Assembly (NCBI GenBank): GCA_945878775.1
Contig: CAMCUQ010000005.1
Location: 1-45,751 of the forward strand
From: Chthonomonas calidirosea
Lineage (GTDB): Bacteria > Armatimonadota > Chthonomonadetes > Chthonomonadales > Chthonomonadaceae
DNA: 45,751 nt
Direction of reading: 5' to 3'
Every line of letters starts with the position of its first letter. Position 1 is the first letter of the stretch. This document shows positions 9,332-21,802 of this stretch, one piece after another. The position numbers and the translations under genes were made by a program. Below the pieces are notes generated by a model. The model ran no database searches. It saw only the letters and a program-made list of their open reading frames with translations, and had not been told where the DNA came from.

Positions 9332-10450
9332 ATGATGCACAAAAATAGTTGGAAGTGGCGATTCCTTGTCGCCGCCCTCTCCATCCCCCTCGTTTCATTC
9401 AGTGGCTGTAGCAACGGAGGGGGCAATAGCCTCAACGGTGGCTCCCGATCTGTGGACCTCTATGTCACCGACAATTTCCGTGACGACTTCCGTCAGGTAC
9501 TCATCACCCTGTACAAGGTCGAAGGCAGTACCGATGGAACCACATTCCAAACCCTCTTTCAAGACACCACAGGCACAACACTCGACGTGGCAACACTCAG
9601 AAACTCCGCACAGCTCCTGAGCCGAATCAACGCCCCCAATGCCGGTTACACGCAGATTCGCGTCACCATTGATGAAAAGATCACCTTGCAATCAACGGGA
9701 GGGGGAACTAGCACCCAAGTCTCCGTAGACTCCAATATCGGAGCACATAATAACGGGCAAGTGACTCTAGCCTATACAGCTCCTGTGGGCAACATGAGCG
9801 ACAAGATCGTGATCGACTTTGATCTCGCCGCCTTCCAACTCATCGGGAACAAGGTGCGCCCCTCCCTCCATCATGGGAATGCCACTCAATTTGATCTCAA
9901 AGACCATATCTGCCGATTGGCGGGCGTCGTCTCCAACCTCCAAGCCGGAGCTAGCTTCCAGCTGAACCCACCGCATGGACAACCTTTCACAATCAACCTC
10001 TCCGCAAGCACGCAGGTTCTCCAATCAGAATCTGGCGTAACCAGCACACTGGCAGAGGGGCAGTTTGTGATGGTACAAGGCGACGTGAACCCAACAAATC
10101 GCACTGTCAACGCCACGGTAGTTACCATCCTCCCGAATGTACCCGGAACCCCCGCAGAGCCACCAAGAAAAGACAGGTTCGCAATGGCAATGGGGAGCGT
10201 TACAGAGGTAGATGCCACAAAGAACACGCTCACGTTGAACCTAACCCAGACATTCCGATTCACCCCCACATTGACCACACTCACGGTCAAAACCGACTCT
10301 GCTACCGTCATACGCAAATCCAAAACGGAGACGGGGCAGCTCTCCGATGTCACAATCGGAACAAAAGTTGCTGTCGGAGGCAAATTCGACAAGGATACTG
10401 GAGTGCTTACGGCGAAATTTGTGATGCTCAACCCGCCAGAACACAAATAG
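9332..10450 (+). CDS. Lipoprotein with DUF4382-like and DUF5666-like regions
   Basis: Start taken at MMHKNSWKW; lipoprotein signal ...SIPLVSFSGC; RSVDLYVTDNFRDDFRQVLITLYKVEG resembles DUF4382; VMVQGDVNP...MAMGSVTEVDATKNTLTL resembles DUF5666 repeats. Confidence 0.75.
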   Translation: MMHKNSWKWRFLVAALSIPLVSFSGCSNGGGNSLNGGSRSVDLYVTDNFRDDFRQVLITLYKVEGSTDGTTFQTLFQDTTGTTLDVATLRNSAQLLSRINAPNAGYTQIRVTIDEKITLQSTGGGTSTQVSVDSNIGAHNNGQVTLAYTAPVGNMSDKIVIDFDLAAFQLIGNKVRPSLHHGNATQFDLKDHICRLAGVVSNLQAGASFQLNPPHGQPFTINLSASTQVLQSESGVTSTLAEGQFVMVQGDVNPTNRTVNATVVTILPNVPGTPAEPPRKDRFAMAMGSVTEVDATKNTLTLNLTQTFRFTPTLTTLTVKTDSATVIRKSKTETGQLSDVTIGTKVAVGGKFDKDTGVLTAKFVMLNPPEHK

Positions 10451-10473
10451 CCCTGTTCCAGGGAAACCCTATT

Positions 10474-10502
10474 TGGCGGAGTAGAGGCTCTCTACTCCGC
10501 CA
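10474..10502 (+). terminator. Intrinsic terminator
   Basis: TGGCGGAGTAGAG-GCT-CTCTACTCCGCCA is a 13-bp perfect stem, followed by TTTCTG. Confidence 0.85.
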
Positions 10503-10544
10503 TTTCTGTGCCAAACATCACTCTACAAGGAGGTTTGCTGGTCT

Positions 10545-11231
10545 ATGTTCCGTACAACCAACAGTTCCATTAGCCGTATCCTCTCTTTCGCCTCCACTCT
10601 TTCGGTCGGCTTACTGCTTGCCGCCGTCTTCGGGTGTGACGACGACTCCGTCTCTGTGGCAAGTTCTGGGATTCCCAGTGCCTCCGCCACTCAGTTCCAA
10701 GTCCAGACAGGGCGCAATCTCGTCATTGGCTTCGGGTGTGGTGACTGCCACAACGGAGGCAAACAAGACCCCACCGATCCGAACTGGCTTTCAGGTTACC
10801 GTGCGGGAATTCCCGGACAACCGTTCCAGATCGGTCCCTTTCAGACCTACCCTGCAAACTTGACCCCGCACGCCACCGCAGGCTTAGGCGGTCACACAGA
10901 TCGGCAGATATACAACGCGCTCAAATTTGGGCTTGATCCCGAAGATACCGCCGATGTAACCATCACCTCCACCACACCGGGATCAGGAAATTTCCCCGCA
11001 ACTCCCCACTACTTGGCTCCCCCCATGCCTTGGATAGCCTATCGCCATCTCACAGACGATCAAATCTGGTCTATTGTCGCCTACCTAAAGCATGGCATTA
11101 AAGCCGTAGATAACACCGTGCCCTCTAGTGGTGGCCCCGGAGACTTCTGGGCAAGTAGCTATGTCGATTCCGCAGTTGGACCCAAAACGATTCCTACCTA
11201 CCCCGCAAGCAATGAGGTATTTAGCCCCTAA
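10545..11231 (+). CDS. Monoheme c-type cytochrome lipoprotein
   Basis: Lipobox-like LLLAAVFGC; CGDCHNGG heme motif; C-terminal LTDDQIWSIVAYLKHGIKAV typical of class I cytochromes c. Confidence 0.88.
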   Translation: MFRTTNSSISRILSFASTLSVGLLLAAVFGCDDDSVSVASSGIPSASATQFQVQTGRNLVIGFGCGDCHNGGKQDPTDPNWLSGYRAGIPGQPFQIGPFQTYPANLTPHATAGLGGHTDRQIYNALKFGLDPEDTADVTITSTTPGSGNFPATPHYLAPPMPWIAYRHLTDDQIWSIVAYLKHGIKAVDNTVPSSGGPGDFWASSYVDSAVGPKTIPTYPASNEVFSP

Positions 11232-11248
11232 TTCCCTCGCAATCTCAT

Positions 11249-11289
11249 GGAACGCTCTCATTCTGCTCACGAGGGAATGAGAGCGTTCC
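11249..11289 (+). terminator. Intrinsic terminator / strong hairpin
   Basis: GGAACGCTCTCATTC (11249-11263) and GAATGAGAGCGTTCC (11275-11289) form a 15-bp perfect stem, then TCATTTT. Confidence 0.8.
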
Positions 11290-11306
11290 TCATTTTCATA
11301 CCACCC

Positions 11307-12452
11307 ATGTCAAAGCCACATCTCCCCAACCTCAACCAGATCAATCGTGTCCTGATCATCCGTCTCAGTTCCATCGGCGATGTCGTTCACGCCACTCCTC
11401 TCTCTGTGGCATTAAGCGAAGCTTTCCCTCATCTGGAGATTAGCTGGCTCGTTGAGGAGATGTCGGCGGAGATAGTGCAGGGCAACCCCTATCTCAAAGA
11501 GGTGATCGTTGTGCCACGCTCCCGCTGGAAAAAGGGAGGCTGGAATAGTCTCCACATCTGGCGTGAAAAGCTCGCCTTTCTCTCCTCTCTCCGCGCAAGA
11601 AAGTTTGATCTCACCCTCGATCTTCAGGGCTATGCCAAAAGCGGGGTTATGGCTTTGGCGACAGGAGCCAAACACCGTATCGGCTGGCGAAGACTCCGAG
11701 ACGGCTCAGAATGGATATCCCAAGCCGTACCCCCTAGACCAGAAAGCCTACATCGGGTAGAATGGTTCTTAGATGTTGTAGGCGCGTTGGGGGTTCAAAC
11801 CGAAACGGTAAACTTTCCCCTCACTATTCCCGACAGCGCACGACAGTCGCTAAATACAAAACTAAACGCTTATGGCATAGAGGCGTCCCGTCCCTACCTC
11901 GTCCTCAACCTTGCCACAGGGAACGAAGTGCGTCGATGGGGTGTAGAAAAATACGCAGAGTTGGTTTTAGAGATCGCTCGGCGTCATCCCTATTCTCTCA
12001 TACTCATCGGCTCAAAAAAGGACAAACCGCTCAACCAGGCTCTGCTAGACCGTATAAAACCGCACTATCCTGAGAGCCTCCCTCCCCCCGTCGATCTGGC
12101 GGGAGAGACAAACCTAAAAGAGCTTATGGCACTCTTGGAGCAAACCGCCGTTCATATCACAGGAGATACTGGCTCTACCCATATTGCCGCCGCGATGGGA
12201 ATTCCCACCCTTAGCCTCTATGGTCCCACCGATCCTGTGCATGCCGGGGCTTGGGGACAGGCAGAACGCACTCTCTCCCATCGTGAACTCTGTACGCGTG
12301 GCTGTGGGGGAAAAGAGTGCGCCCACCCTTGCCTACGAAAACATCCTGCCACCGAGGCAGGAGAATCACCAAATGTCGCCGCTTGCCTCGACGCGATCAC
12401 GGCACAAGACGTATTAAAACTGCTGGAGGCTTTACCGAATGTCCCCAACTAA
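11307..12452 (+). CDS. Glycosyltransferase family 9 (ADP-heptose:LPS heptosyltransferase-like)
   Basis: ILIIRLSSIGDVVHATPL-type N-terminus and HITGDTGSTHIAAAMGIPTLSLYGPTDP motif. Start moved from 11247 to ATG 11307 because the upstream hairpin occupies the longer ORF. Confidence 0.9.
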   Translation: MSKPHLPNLNQINRVLIIRLSSIGDVVHATPLSVALSEAFPHLEISWLVEEMSAEIVQGNPYLKEVIVVPRSRWKKGGWNSLHIWREKLAFLSSLRARKFDLTLDLQGYAKSGVMALATGAKHRIGWRRLRDGSEWISQAVPPRPESLHRVEWFLDVVGALGVQTETVNFPLTIPDSARQSLNTKLNAYGIEASRPYLVLNLATGNEVRRWGVEKYAELVLEIARRHPYSLILIGSKKDKPLNQALLDRIKPHYPESLPPPVDLAGETNLKELMALLEQTAVHITGDTGSTHIAAAMGIPTLSLYGPTDPVHAGAWGQAERTLSHRELCTRGCGGKECAHPCLRKHPATEAGESPNVAACLDAITAQDVLKLLEALPNVPN

Positions 12453-13656
12453 CGAACGAAAACCAAATAGGGCAGTTGCCTATCGTTCGGGAATGCGAGT
12501 CGCCATCGCAGCCCTTGCCGGAACCTCATCGGCAGAACGGGCGCGGCAGGCACTCATGCGGGCAAAGCGCATCGCCGTTCTCAACAAATTCAAGTTTATG
12601 GGTGATACCCTTGTCGCAACACCTCTTTTGCGCCAACTACGGCAATATTGTCCAGAGGCAGAGATCGATATTTTCACCTCTTCCTCGGCGGCTACTGCCC
12701 TCGAAGACTATCCCTACATCAATCGGGCTATCTCCTTAAAACAGGGGAGCGGTAGACGCCTCCAACATATGCAGGAGCTAGTTCACACCCTCAAAAAGGG
12801 ACACTATGACGTTGCCTTTCTCCTAAATCGCTCGATGCAGTGCGCCATCGCCACAAAGCTCGCAGGCATTCCCACCCGCATCGGCTACAAAGCAGAGTGC
12901 AGGAGTCCTCTTCTCACCCTCCCCATCCCCTACTCGTTCGACCGCAATGAGATCAGTTGCCACCTCGATATGCTTCGCGCCCTAGGGCTTCCCGCAGAAG
13001 ACACCCTTCCAGAACTCGTTTTCTCGGACACCATAAGGGCACGAACCTATGAACTCCTCACCGAGTTTGGCTGGAGAGGCGATCTCAACGGACACCCTCT
13101 TATCGGCTTTCAACCGGGAGCAAACGATGCCTATATTCGAGAATGGGGTGCAGACCGCTATGCAAGAGTGGCGGATAGACTTATTGAGGAGTTAGGCGCA
13201 ACGGTCGTGATTCTTGGTGGACTGGAAGAGAAAGAGACCGCCGACGAAATGGAAAGGATTATGACTCACCCCGCGCTGAACCTTATTGGCAAAACGAAAC
13301 TGCGCGAAGCGCTTGCCCTTATTGGAAACTGTGATCTCTGGATCGGTAACGACTCTGGGTTGCTCCATACCGCTGTGGCACAAGGGGTTCCCACCATCGG
13401 CATCTATGGACCTAATAAAGTGGTGCGTTGGGGGTACGACACCAAACGACACCGCTCCCTCGTCGTCTTTCCAGAGCGTCCCGCCGAGACAGATGCCGCC
13501 ATTCGCCAATGCCTGGACCAAATCCCCATCACCCTCGTACTAAAAACCGCACGGGAGGTGATGAACGCAACGCCAACCGCTTTCTCGGAAGCAGAAGCCC
13601 CCTATTTCACAGCGACACAAGAGCAGGCACAACTGCTTGCCGCCCGTCGTCGCTAA
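12439..13656 (+). CDS. Glycosyltransferase family 9 (second heptosyltransferase-like)
   Basis: FKFMGDTLVATPLLRQLRQYCPEAEID; LIGNCDLWIGNDSGLLHTAVAQGVPTIGIYGPN. The exact start is uncertain. Confidence 0.88.
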   Translation: MSPTNERKPNRAVAYRSGMRVAIAALAGTSSAERARQALMRAKRIAVLNKFKFMGDTLVATPLLRQLRQYCPEAEIDIFTSSSAATALEDYPYINRAISLKQGSGRRLQHMQELVHTLKKGHYDVAFLLNRSMQCAIATKLAGIPTRIGYKAECRSPLLTLPIPYSFDRNEISCHLDMLRALGLPAEDTLPELVFSDTIRARTYELLTEFGWRGDLNGHPLIGFQPGANDAYIREWGADRYARVADRLIEELGATVVILGGLEEKETADEMERIMTHPALNLIGKTKLREALALIGNCDLWIGNDSGLLHTAVAQGVPTIGIYGPNKVVRWGYDTKRHRSLVVFPERPAETDAAIRQCLDQIPITLVLKTAREVMNATPTAFSEAEAPYFTATQEQAQLLAARRR

Positions 13657-13670
13657 GGAGAGTTTGATCG

Positions 13671-14507
13671 ATGTCACATACGGTAGCCATAGGCGATATC
13701 CGCGTAGGTGCGCCCGAAAACCCGCTCACCCTGATTGCAGGTCCCTGCGTCATAGAGAGTCTTGACCTGTGCCGAGAAATCGCCAGTACCGTACAAGCCC
13801 TCACGCAGAAACTTGGGATTGGCTATATCTTCAAGGCGAGCTTCGACAAGGCGAATCGCACCTCTGGCAGTGCTTTTCGGGGTCAGGGTATGGAAAAAGG
13901 GCTTGAGATACTAGAGACCATAAAGACCGAGTTCGGTGTCCCAGTCCTCACCGATGTCCATGAAACATGGCAGTGCCACATCGTTGCACAGGTATGTGAC
14001 GTGCTTCAGATCCCCGCCTTTCTTTGCCGTCAAACCGATCTTCTCCTCGCTGCCGCCGACACAGAATGCGCTGTCAACATCAAAAAAGGGCAGTTTCTTG
14101 CCCCTTGGGACACGCGCAACATCGTCGAAAAAGTCGAGGCGACCGGCAACAAAAACATCCTGCTAACCGAACGAGGCAACTCCTTTGGATACAATACCCT
14201 CGTCGTCGATATGACCAGTCTCCCCATTATGCGCTCTTACGGCTACCCCGTTGTCTTTGATGGAACCCACAGTGTCCAAAAACCCGGAGGCGCAGGAATC
14301 GCTTCAGGTGGAGCCAGAGAGATGATTCCCTACCTCTCCAGAGCCGCCGTCGCCGTTGGGATCGATGCCCTTTTCCTAGAGGTACACCCAGAGCCAGAAA
14401 AAGGACTCTCAGATGCCGCCTCCATGCTCCGACTCAGTGAACTCCCTGCACTTTTGGAACAACTCGTTCGTATAGATGCCATTGCCAGAGAGGGAATGAC
14501 TCCGTGA
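13671..14507 (+). CDS. kdsA: 3-deoxy-8-phosphooctulonate synthase
   Basis: [52 protein letters not shown] and [12 protein letters not shown]. Confidence 0.96.
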   Translation: MSHTVAIGDIRVGAPENPLTLIAGPCVIESLDLCREIASTVQALTQKLGIGYIFKASFDKANRTSGSAFRGQGMEKGLEILETIKTEFGVPVLTDVHETWQCHIVAQVCDVLQIPAFLCRQTDLLLAAADTECAVNIKKGQFLAPWDTRNIVEKVEATGNKNILLTERGNSFGYNTLVVDMTSLPIMRSYGYPVVFDGTHSVQKPGGAGIASGGAREMIPYLSRAAVAVGIDALFLEVHPEPEKGLSDAASMLRLSELPALLEQLVRIDAIAREGMTP

Positions 14508-15511
14508 AAACACTTCCCGCGTCGCAACAAGAGGCACAACTCTGGTTAGCAAACGCCAAAGAGACCCTCAATGTCGAAGCAACTGCTATCCTCCGCCTCT
14601 CCGAACGACTGGATAACCACTTCCTCGACGCGCTCGAACTGCTCGATTCTTGTGCCGGCAAAGTAATAGCCACCGGAGTCGGCAAATCTGGGATCGTGGC
14701 ACGAAAGATGGCGGCGACGCTCACCTCAACCGGTTGCCCTACCGTCTTTCTGCACCCTTCGGAAGCCATGCACGGCGATCTAGGGATTGTGGCGGAAGAG
14801 GATGTTGTGATCGCGCTTTCCAACAGTGGCGAGAGTGAGGAAATTCTGGCGATACTGCCTGCACTCCTTGCCCGTAAAGTCCCCATCATCGCCATTGTAG
14901 GCAACCTCCACTCCACGCTTGCCCACCGCTCCACGGTGCTTCTCGACTCCTCCATTGAGCGCGAAGCCTGTCCGCTCAACCTTGCTCCCACAACCAGCGT
15001 TCTCGTCCAGTTGGCTTTAGGAGATGCGCTTGCCATGACTCTACACCACCGCCGGGGCTTCCGCGCTGAAGACTACGCACGCAACCACCCCGGAGGCAGA
15101 TTGGGTAGACGGCTCACCCTGCGCGTGCGGGACATACTCGCCACACACGCCCCCCCTCTCCCCTGTGTTTCCCCAAATGCCACACTGATGGAGGTTCTCT
15201 CGGAAATCAGTGCCAAGTGCGCCGGCGCAACCACCGTGGCAGAGCCCAATATGCCCATGCTTGGCATTATCACCGACTACGACACCCGTCGCGCCTTCCA
15301 ACTGCACGGCGCAAAAGCGGTAGAACTCTTTGCCCGTGACATGATGAACCCTCATCCCAAGGTCGTCTTGCGTGAAGAAGAGTTGGCATATGAGGGCTTG
15401 AGACGCATGGAGGAGGGCGAACGTCCTGTCTCCGTCGCCCCTGTCCTCGACAGCAACGGCTTCTGCATCGGAATGGTGCGTCTCCACGATTTCCTTCGCG
15501 CTGGCATCTAG
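14504..15511 (+). CDS. kdsD: KpsF/GutQ-family arabinose-5-phosphate isomerase (SIS + CBS domains)
   Basis: [46 protein letters not shown] and [14 protein letters not shown]-terminal CBS pair. Overlaps the kdsA stop by 4 nt. Confidence 0.93.
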   Translation: MKTLPASQQEAQLWLANAKETLNVEATAILRLSERLDNHFLDALELLDSCAGKVIATGVGKSGIVARKMAATLTSTGCPTVFLHPSEAMHGDLGIVAEEDVVIALSNSGESEEILAILPALLARKVPIIAIVGNLHSTLAHRSTVLLDSSIEREACPLNLAPTTSVLVQLALGDALAMTLHHRRGFRAEDYARNHPGGRLGRRLTLRVRDILATHAPPLPCVSPNATLMEVLSEISAKCAGATTVAEPNMPMLGIITDYDTRRAFQLHGAKAVELFARDMMNPHPKVVLREEELAYEGLRRMEEGERPVSVAPVLDSNGFCIGMVRLHDFLRAGI

Positions 15512-15625
15512 CCTCTTCCCCTCATCCCAGCTCCACTTTGCTCACACTTTTTCACACACTAGCCCGTGAAAAAGCTGCTTCTGCATAAAAAATCACCTGC
15601 ATCGCACAATATTAAGTGCAAAACA

Positions 15626-15646
15626 CTTGACAGTACCACACTCAAG
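15626..15646. promoter_or_regulatory. HAIR-like operator (candidate HspR site) overlapping the clpB promoter
   Basis: CTTGACA-N7-ACTCAAG compared with the HAIR consensus CTTGAGT-N7-ACTCAAG. It lies within a wider inverted repeat, ACACTTGA-N11-TCAAGTGT (15623-15649). TTGACA (-35) is embedded, with TAATAC near 15649. Confidence 0.65.
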
Positions 15647-15704
15647 TGTAATACTATATCCATCCCAATATCCTGAGCGCGAAATCGAATAGGAGGCACT
15701 CCCT

Positions 15705-18320
<2,616 letters not shown>

Positions 18321-18355
18321 TCTGCCCACAAAGCAGAGAGGCTCAAGAATACCCT

Positions 18356-18392
18356 CAAACTCTTGTGATACTTTGAGCATCACAAGAGTTTG
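18356..18392 (+). terminator. Strong hairpin downstream of clpB
   Basis: CAAACTCTTGTGAT-N9-ATCACAAGAGTTTG is a 14-bp perfect stem. No clear U-tract follows (TAGCTTTAG). Confidence 0.55.
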
Positions 18393-18567
18393 TAGCTTTA
18401 GGGGGTACCAAAAGCGCAGGAGATATCAGGCTCCACCACCCTATTTCAGTACCCCCGTCCCCTTCTTTCAGCCTCCCTTTTTCCGCCTGAAGCTCTCTCG
18501 AAATAACACTTATCACCTACCAATGTAAATTAATGCTCAATTCATCAAAAATAGTTACACGTAGAAC

Positions 18568-18596
18568 TTGACAGAGCTAACTAATCTGCCTATAAT
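18568..18596 (+). promoter_or_regulatory. Perfect consensus sigma-70 promoter of the PBP1A-type gene
   Basis: TTGACA (18568-18573), 17-nt spacer, TATAAT (18591-18596). Confidence 0.9.
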
Positions 18597-18603
18597 ACCT
18601 AGT

Positions 18604-21072
18604 ATGGCAAGCAGTGTATCCAACGCATCAGGAAATTCGCGCAGTCGCATGGCTCGCCGCCTCAGCCCAGGCGAGATACGTCGTCGCTGGAAAACTATTC
18701 TTGCGATAGCCTTTTTAGTTGTCGAAGCCATTACCGCCATCCTCCTCGTTAGCTTCGCCGTCGTCTTTTGGCGCTTCACCCAACAGCTTCCCTCCATAGA
18801 AGCCGCCGTCAATGGAATTGACCTCAATGAGCCATTAGCAACCACCGTCTGGTCACAAGACGGAGTGAAGCTGGCAACGCTCAGAGTAGAAAACCGCAAG
18901 CCCCTCAAAGAGCTAAGCCAAATTCCCAAATATGCCAAAGAGGCGACTCTTGCCATAGAAGACCACCGCTTCTATACCCACCCCGGCATCGATCTTAAGG
19001 GAACCATGAGAGCGGTTTGGGTGAATGTAAGCTCCAACAAATCCTCACAAGGAGGAAGCACCCTCACCCAGCAGCTTGTGCGAAATGTAAAGCAGTTTGG
19101 GGTTGGCAAAGAGAAAAAATTAGAGCGTAAAGTGCGCGAGGCATTCATCGCCCTACGCCTAGAACAACTCTACTCTAAAGACGATATTCTTCTGCTCTAT
19201 CTCAATAACATCTACTATGGACGCGGCGCGTATGGTATCGAGGCAGCCTCACAGACGTTTTTCGGCAAATCGGTTGCTAATCTCACCCTGAATGAAGCCG
19301 CTATGCTTGCAGGAATGGCTCAACGCCCCTCCGACTTTTCACGCGACTCCCAACGCCAAGCCGCCATAGATCGCCGCAACGAAGTGCTTGGCAAGATGCT
19401 AGAGTATGGCTATATAACGGAGCCTGCCTTCAACAAAGCCAAGAACGATCCCGTCAAGTTTGCTCCCCACAAACTCCAAAACAACTTCGATTTTAAGGCT
19501 CCCCATTTCGTCACCTATGTGCTGCGTCAACTCTTCAACAAGTACGGAACCGATTTCGTCTACTCTGGCTTGAAGATTGAGACCACTCTGAACTGGAATA
19601 TGCAGCAATGGGGAGAGAAGACCCTCCGAGGTGGACTCGACCGAGATTCTAGAGTTGGGGCAAATCAGGGCGCGTTGGTCTCTATAGATAACCACACAGG
19701 CTACATTCGTACTATGGTAGGCGGCAGAAACTTCTATGTGGATCAGTTCAATGCCGTCACACAAGGGCGCAGGCAACCCGGCTCCACCTTCAAAGTCTTC
19801 GACTACACCGCCGCTTTTGATACAGATGCCGCCAGCCTCTATAGCTCCTTTACCGACGAGCCTATCGCCTACCCCAACAACCCGGACAAGATCGTCAAGA
19901 ACTACAGTGGCGGGTACAGCTACAGGTCTGTTTCGTGCCTCACCGCCATCCAGTTTTCTAAGAATACCGTTGCCGTAAAAGTCGCACAAAAAGTGGGAAT
20001 TAGGACGGTCATCGCCTATGCCAGAAGGATGGGCATCACCACAGCGATAGCGCCCTATCTCCCCAGTGCACTCGGAGCCTCCGCCGTCCGTCCCATCGAT
20101 CTCGCCTCTGCATACTCTGTCTTCCCCATGCAGGGAAGGCGTGCATTGCCCATGTCCATTGCTCGTGTGAGTGATTCTTTGGGAGAGGTGGTCTGGGAAA
20201 ATCAACCTCAGATTACAGAGCAACTCCTCAAGCCCAGCACGGTAGAGCAGATCGATAACGCCCTTCGTGCCGTGGTCGAAGGGGGAACAGGAACCCGTGC
20301 CGCAGGAGTGGAGGGCGCAAGAGGCAAAACAGGCACTACAAACGACAACCGTGACGCCTGGTTTGCTGGCTATACCCCAGAGCTAACCACAGTTATATGG
20401 GTCGCAAGCGTGCGCAAACTCAAAAACGGCAACGCCTTGTACCAAGTCATGCCCGGAGCCACAGGAGGACATGTCTGCGCTCCTATATGGAAAGAGTTCA
20501 TGCTTCAAGCCGTCCCAGAACAACGTCGAACCCAGATCAATATTCCGGGCATTACCGTCACACAAACCCAAGCAGAGATCAAGACGGCGGAGACGCAAGA
20601 TGTAGATCGACAAAAGAAGCGTAAAAAGAAGCAAGACAACAAACCGAAAACAGAGCCTACGGACGATAGCAACGAGACTGAACCTACCCCAATGGGTCCC
20701 AAAGAGTTTGGGCAAGATGGAACTCCCATCGATCCCGAAGGCAATAATGGAACAGAAACCCCCTCGGATAACACGCCAAAGGATACGGGAGGAGAGAAAG
20801 CCCCTGCCGAAGCCGAGCCTCCGCCAGAGGCGAACCGAGATACAACAATTAACATTCGGTCGAATCCGCGCAGGTCGGAAAACACACTTGCCCGAACACC
20901 CACACCAAAGCCTGTTGCGGCATTAATGACTACAGCCTCCCTCTGTCAAGAATCGGGGCAGAGAGCAACTCGCTACTGCCCCAATACCCATTCAAAGCGA
21001 ATGTCCGCTGATCAGCGTCAAAGTTTAGGTAAATGTACCCTCCATCGCGTCCCCCCCGGTGAAGAAGAGTGA
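18604..21072 (+). CDS. Class A penicillin-binding protein (transglycosylase/transpeptidase, PBP1A family)
   Basis: GT51 motifs EDHRFYTHPGIDLKGTMRA and GGSTLTQQLVRN; transpeptidase RQPGSTFK, SKNTVA-type and KTGTTNDNRDAWFAGYTPE. Start at ATG 18604, since the supplied ORF start (18568) is the -35 box. Confidence 0.95.
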   Translation: MASSVSNASGNSRSRMARRLSPGEIRRRWKTILAIAFLVVEAITAILLVSFAVVFWRFTQQLPSIEAAVNGIDLNEPLATTVWSQDGVKLATLRVENRKPLKELSQIPKYAKEATLAIEDHRFYTHPGIDLKGTMRAVWVNVSSNKSSQGGSTLTQQLVRNVKQFGVGKEKKLERKVREAFIALRLEQLYSKDDILLLYLNNIYYGRGAYGIEAASQTFFGKSVANLTLNEAAMLAGMAQRPSDFSRDSQRQAAIDRRNEVLGKMLEYGYITEPAFNKAKNDPVKFAPHKLQNNFDFKAPHFVTYVLRQLFNKYGTDFVYSGLKIETTLNWNMQQWGEKTLRGGLDRDSRVGANQGALVSIDNHTGYIRTMVGGRNFYVDQFNAVTQGRRQPGSTFKVFDYTAAFDTDAASLYSSFTDEPIAYPNNPDKIVKNYSGGYSYRSVSCLTAIQFSKNTVAVKVAQKVGIRTVIAYARRMGITTAIAPYLPSALGASAVRPIDLASAYSVFPMQGRRALPMSIARVSDSLGEVVWENQPQITEQLLKPSTVEQIDNALRAVVEGGTGTRAAGVEGARGKTGTTNDNRDAWFAGYTPELTTVIWVASVRKLKNGNALYQVMPGATGGHVCAPIWKEFMLQAVPEQRRTQINIPGITVTQTQAEIKTAETQDVDRQKKRKKKQDNKPKTEPTDDSNETEPTPMGPKEFGQDGTPIDPEGNNGTETPSDNTPKDTGGEKAPAEAEPPPEANRDTTINIRSNPRRSENTLARTPTPKPVAALMTTASLCQESGQRATRYCPNTHSKRMSADQRQSLGKCTLHRVPPGEEE

Positions 21073-21097
21073 TACCCTCGAGAAGACGAATACACCC

Positions 21098-21802
21098 ATG
21101 ATCGAGTTCAAAGACGTTTGTGTCTCCTACGCTTCAGGTTGGCAAGCCCTCCACAACCTCAATCTCACCGTCGAGAAGGGCGAGTTTGCGTTTATTGTGG
21201 GTCCCACAGGAGCCGGGAAATCGACACTGCTCAAACTCATCTATCGGGATGAGAAACCCACACAAGGAACCATCCGCGTGTCGGACCAAAACCTCAATGA
21301 GATGCGCCTCCGTGACATCCCCTTTTTGCGCCGCAAGATCGGAGTCGTCTACCAAGATTTCGGCTTGCTTCCCAACAAGACGGTCTATGAGAACGTCGCC
21401 TTTGCCCTTCAGGTGATCGGTGCCGCTCGAAGTACCATTCGCAAGCAGGTTCCCCATGTGCTTGAGCTTGTGGCAATGGGACACAGACCCGATTCCTTTC
21501 CCAATCAGCTCTCTGGTGGAGAACAACAGCGTGTCGCCATCGCTCGCGCCCTCGTAAACGATCCCCCGATCCTCCTCGCCGATGAACCCACCGGAAACCT
21601 TGATCCAGAGACCTCCATGGGCATTATCCAACTCCTCAATCATATCCATGTTCGAGGTACAACGGTATTGGTAGCCACGCACGATCATGCCATTGTGGAC
21701 ATGATGCAGAGGCGTGTGCTTGCTTTTGAGCGTGGAAAACTGGTTCGAGATGAACTGGTTGGAGCCTATCGCTCTGCCGAGTTTGAGGAGCCACGCCCAT
21801 GA
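21098..21802 (+). CDS. ftsE: Cell division ATP-binding protein FtsE
   Basis: ABC ATPase with [42 protein letters not shown]; followed immediately by ftsX. Confidence 0.93.
   Translation: MIEFKDVCVSYASGWQALHNLNLTVEKGEFAFIVGPTGAGKSTLLKLIYRDEKPTQGTIRVSDQNLNEMRLRDIPFLRRKIGVVYQDFGLLPNKTVYENVAFALQVIGAARSTIRKQVPHVLELVAMGHRPDSFPNQLSGGEQQRVAIARALVNDPPILLADEPTGNLDPETSMGIIQLLNHIHVRGTTVLVATHDHAIVDMMQRRVLAFERGKLVRDELVGAYRSAEFEEPRP

Noticed and set aside
18568-18603. Upstream TTG start for the PBP
   Set aside because: It coincides with the TTGACA -35 box of a perfect promoter and would not be on the transcript; ATG 18604 preferred.
19399-20223. 274-aa minus-strand ORF inside the PBP gene
   Set aside because: Antisense shadow with no recognisable domain or RBS.
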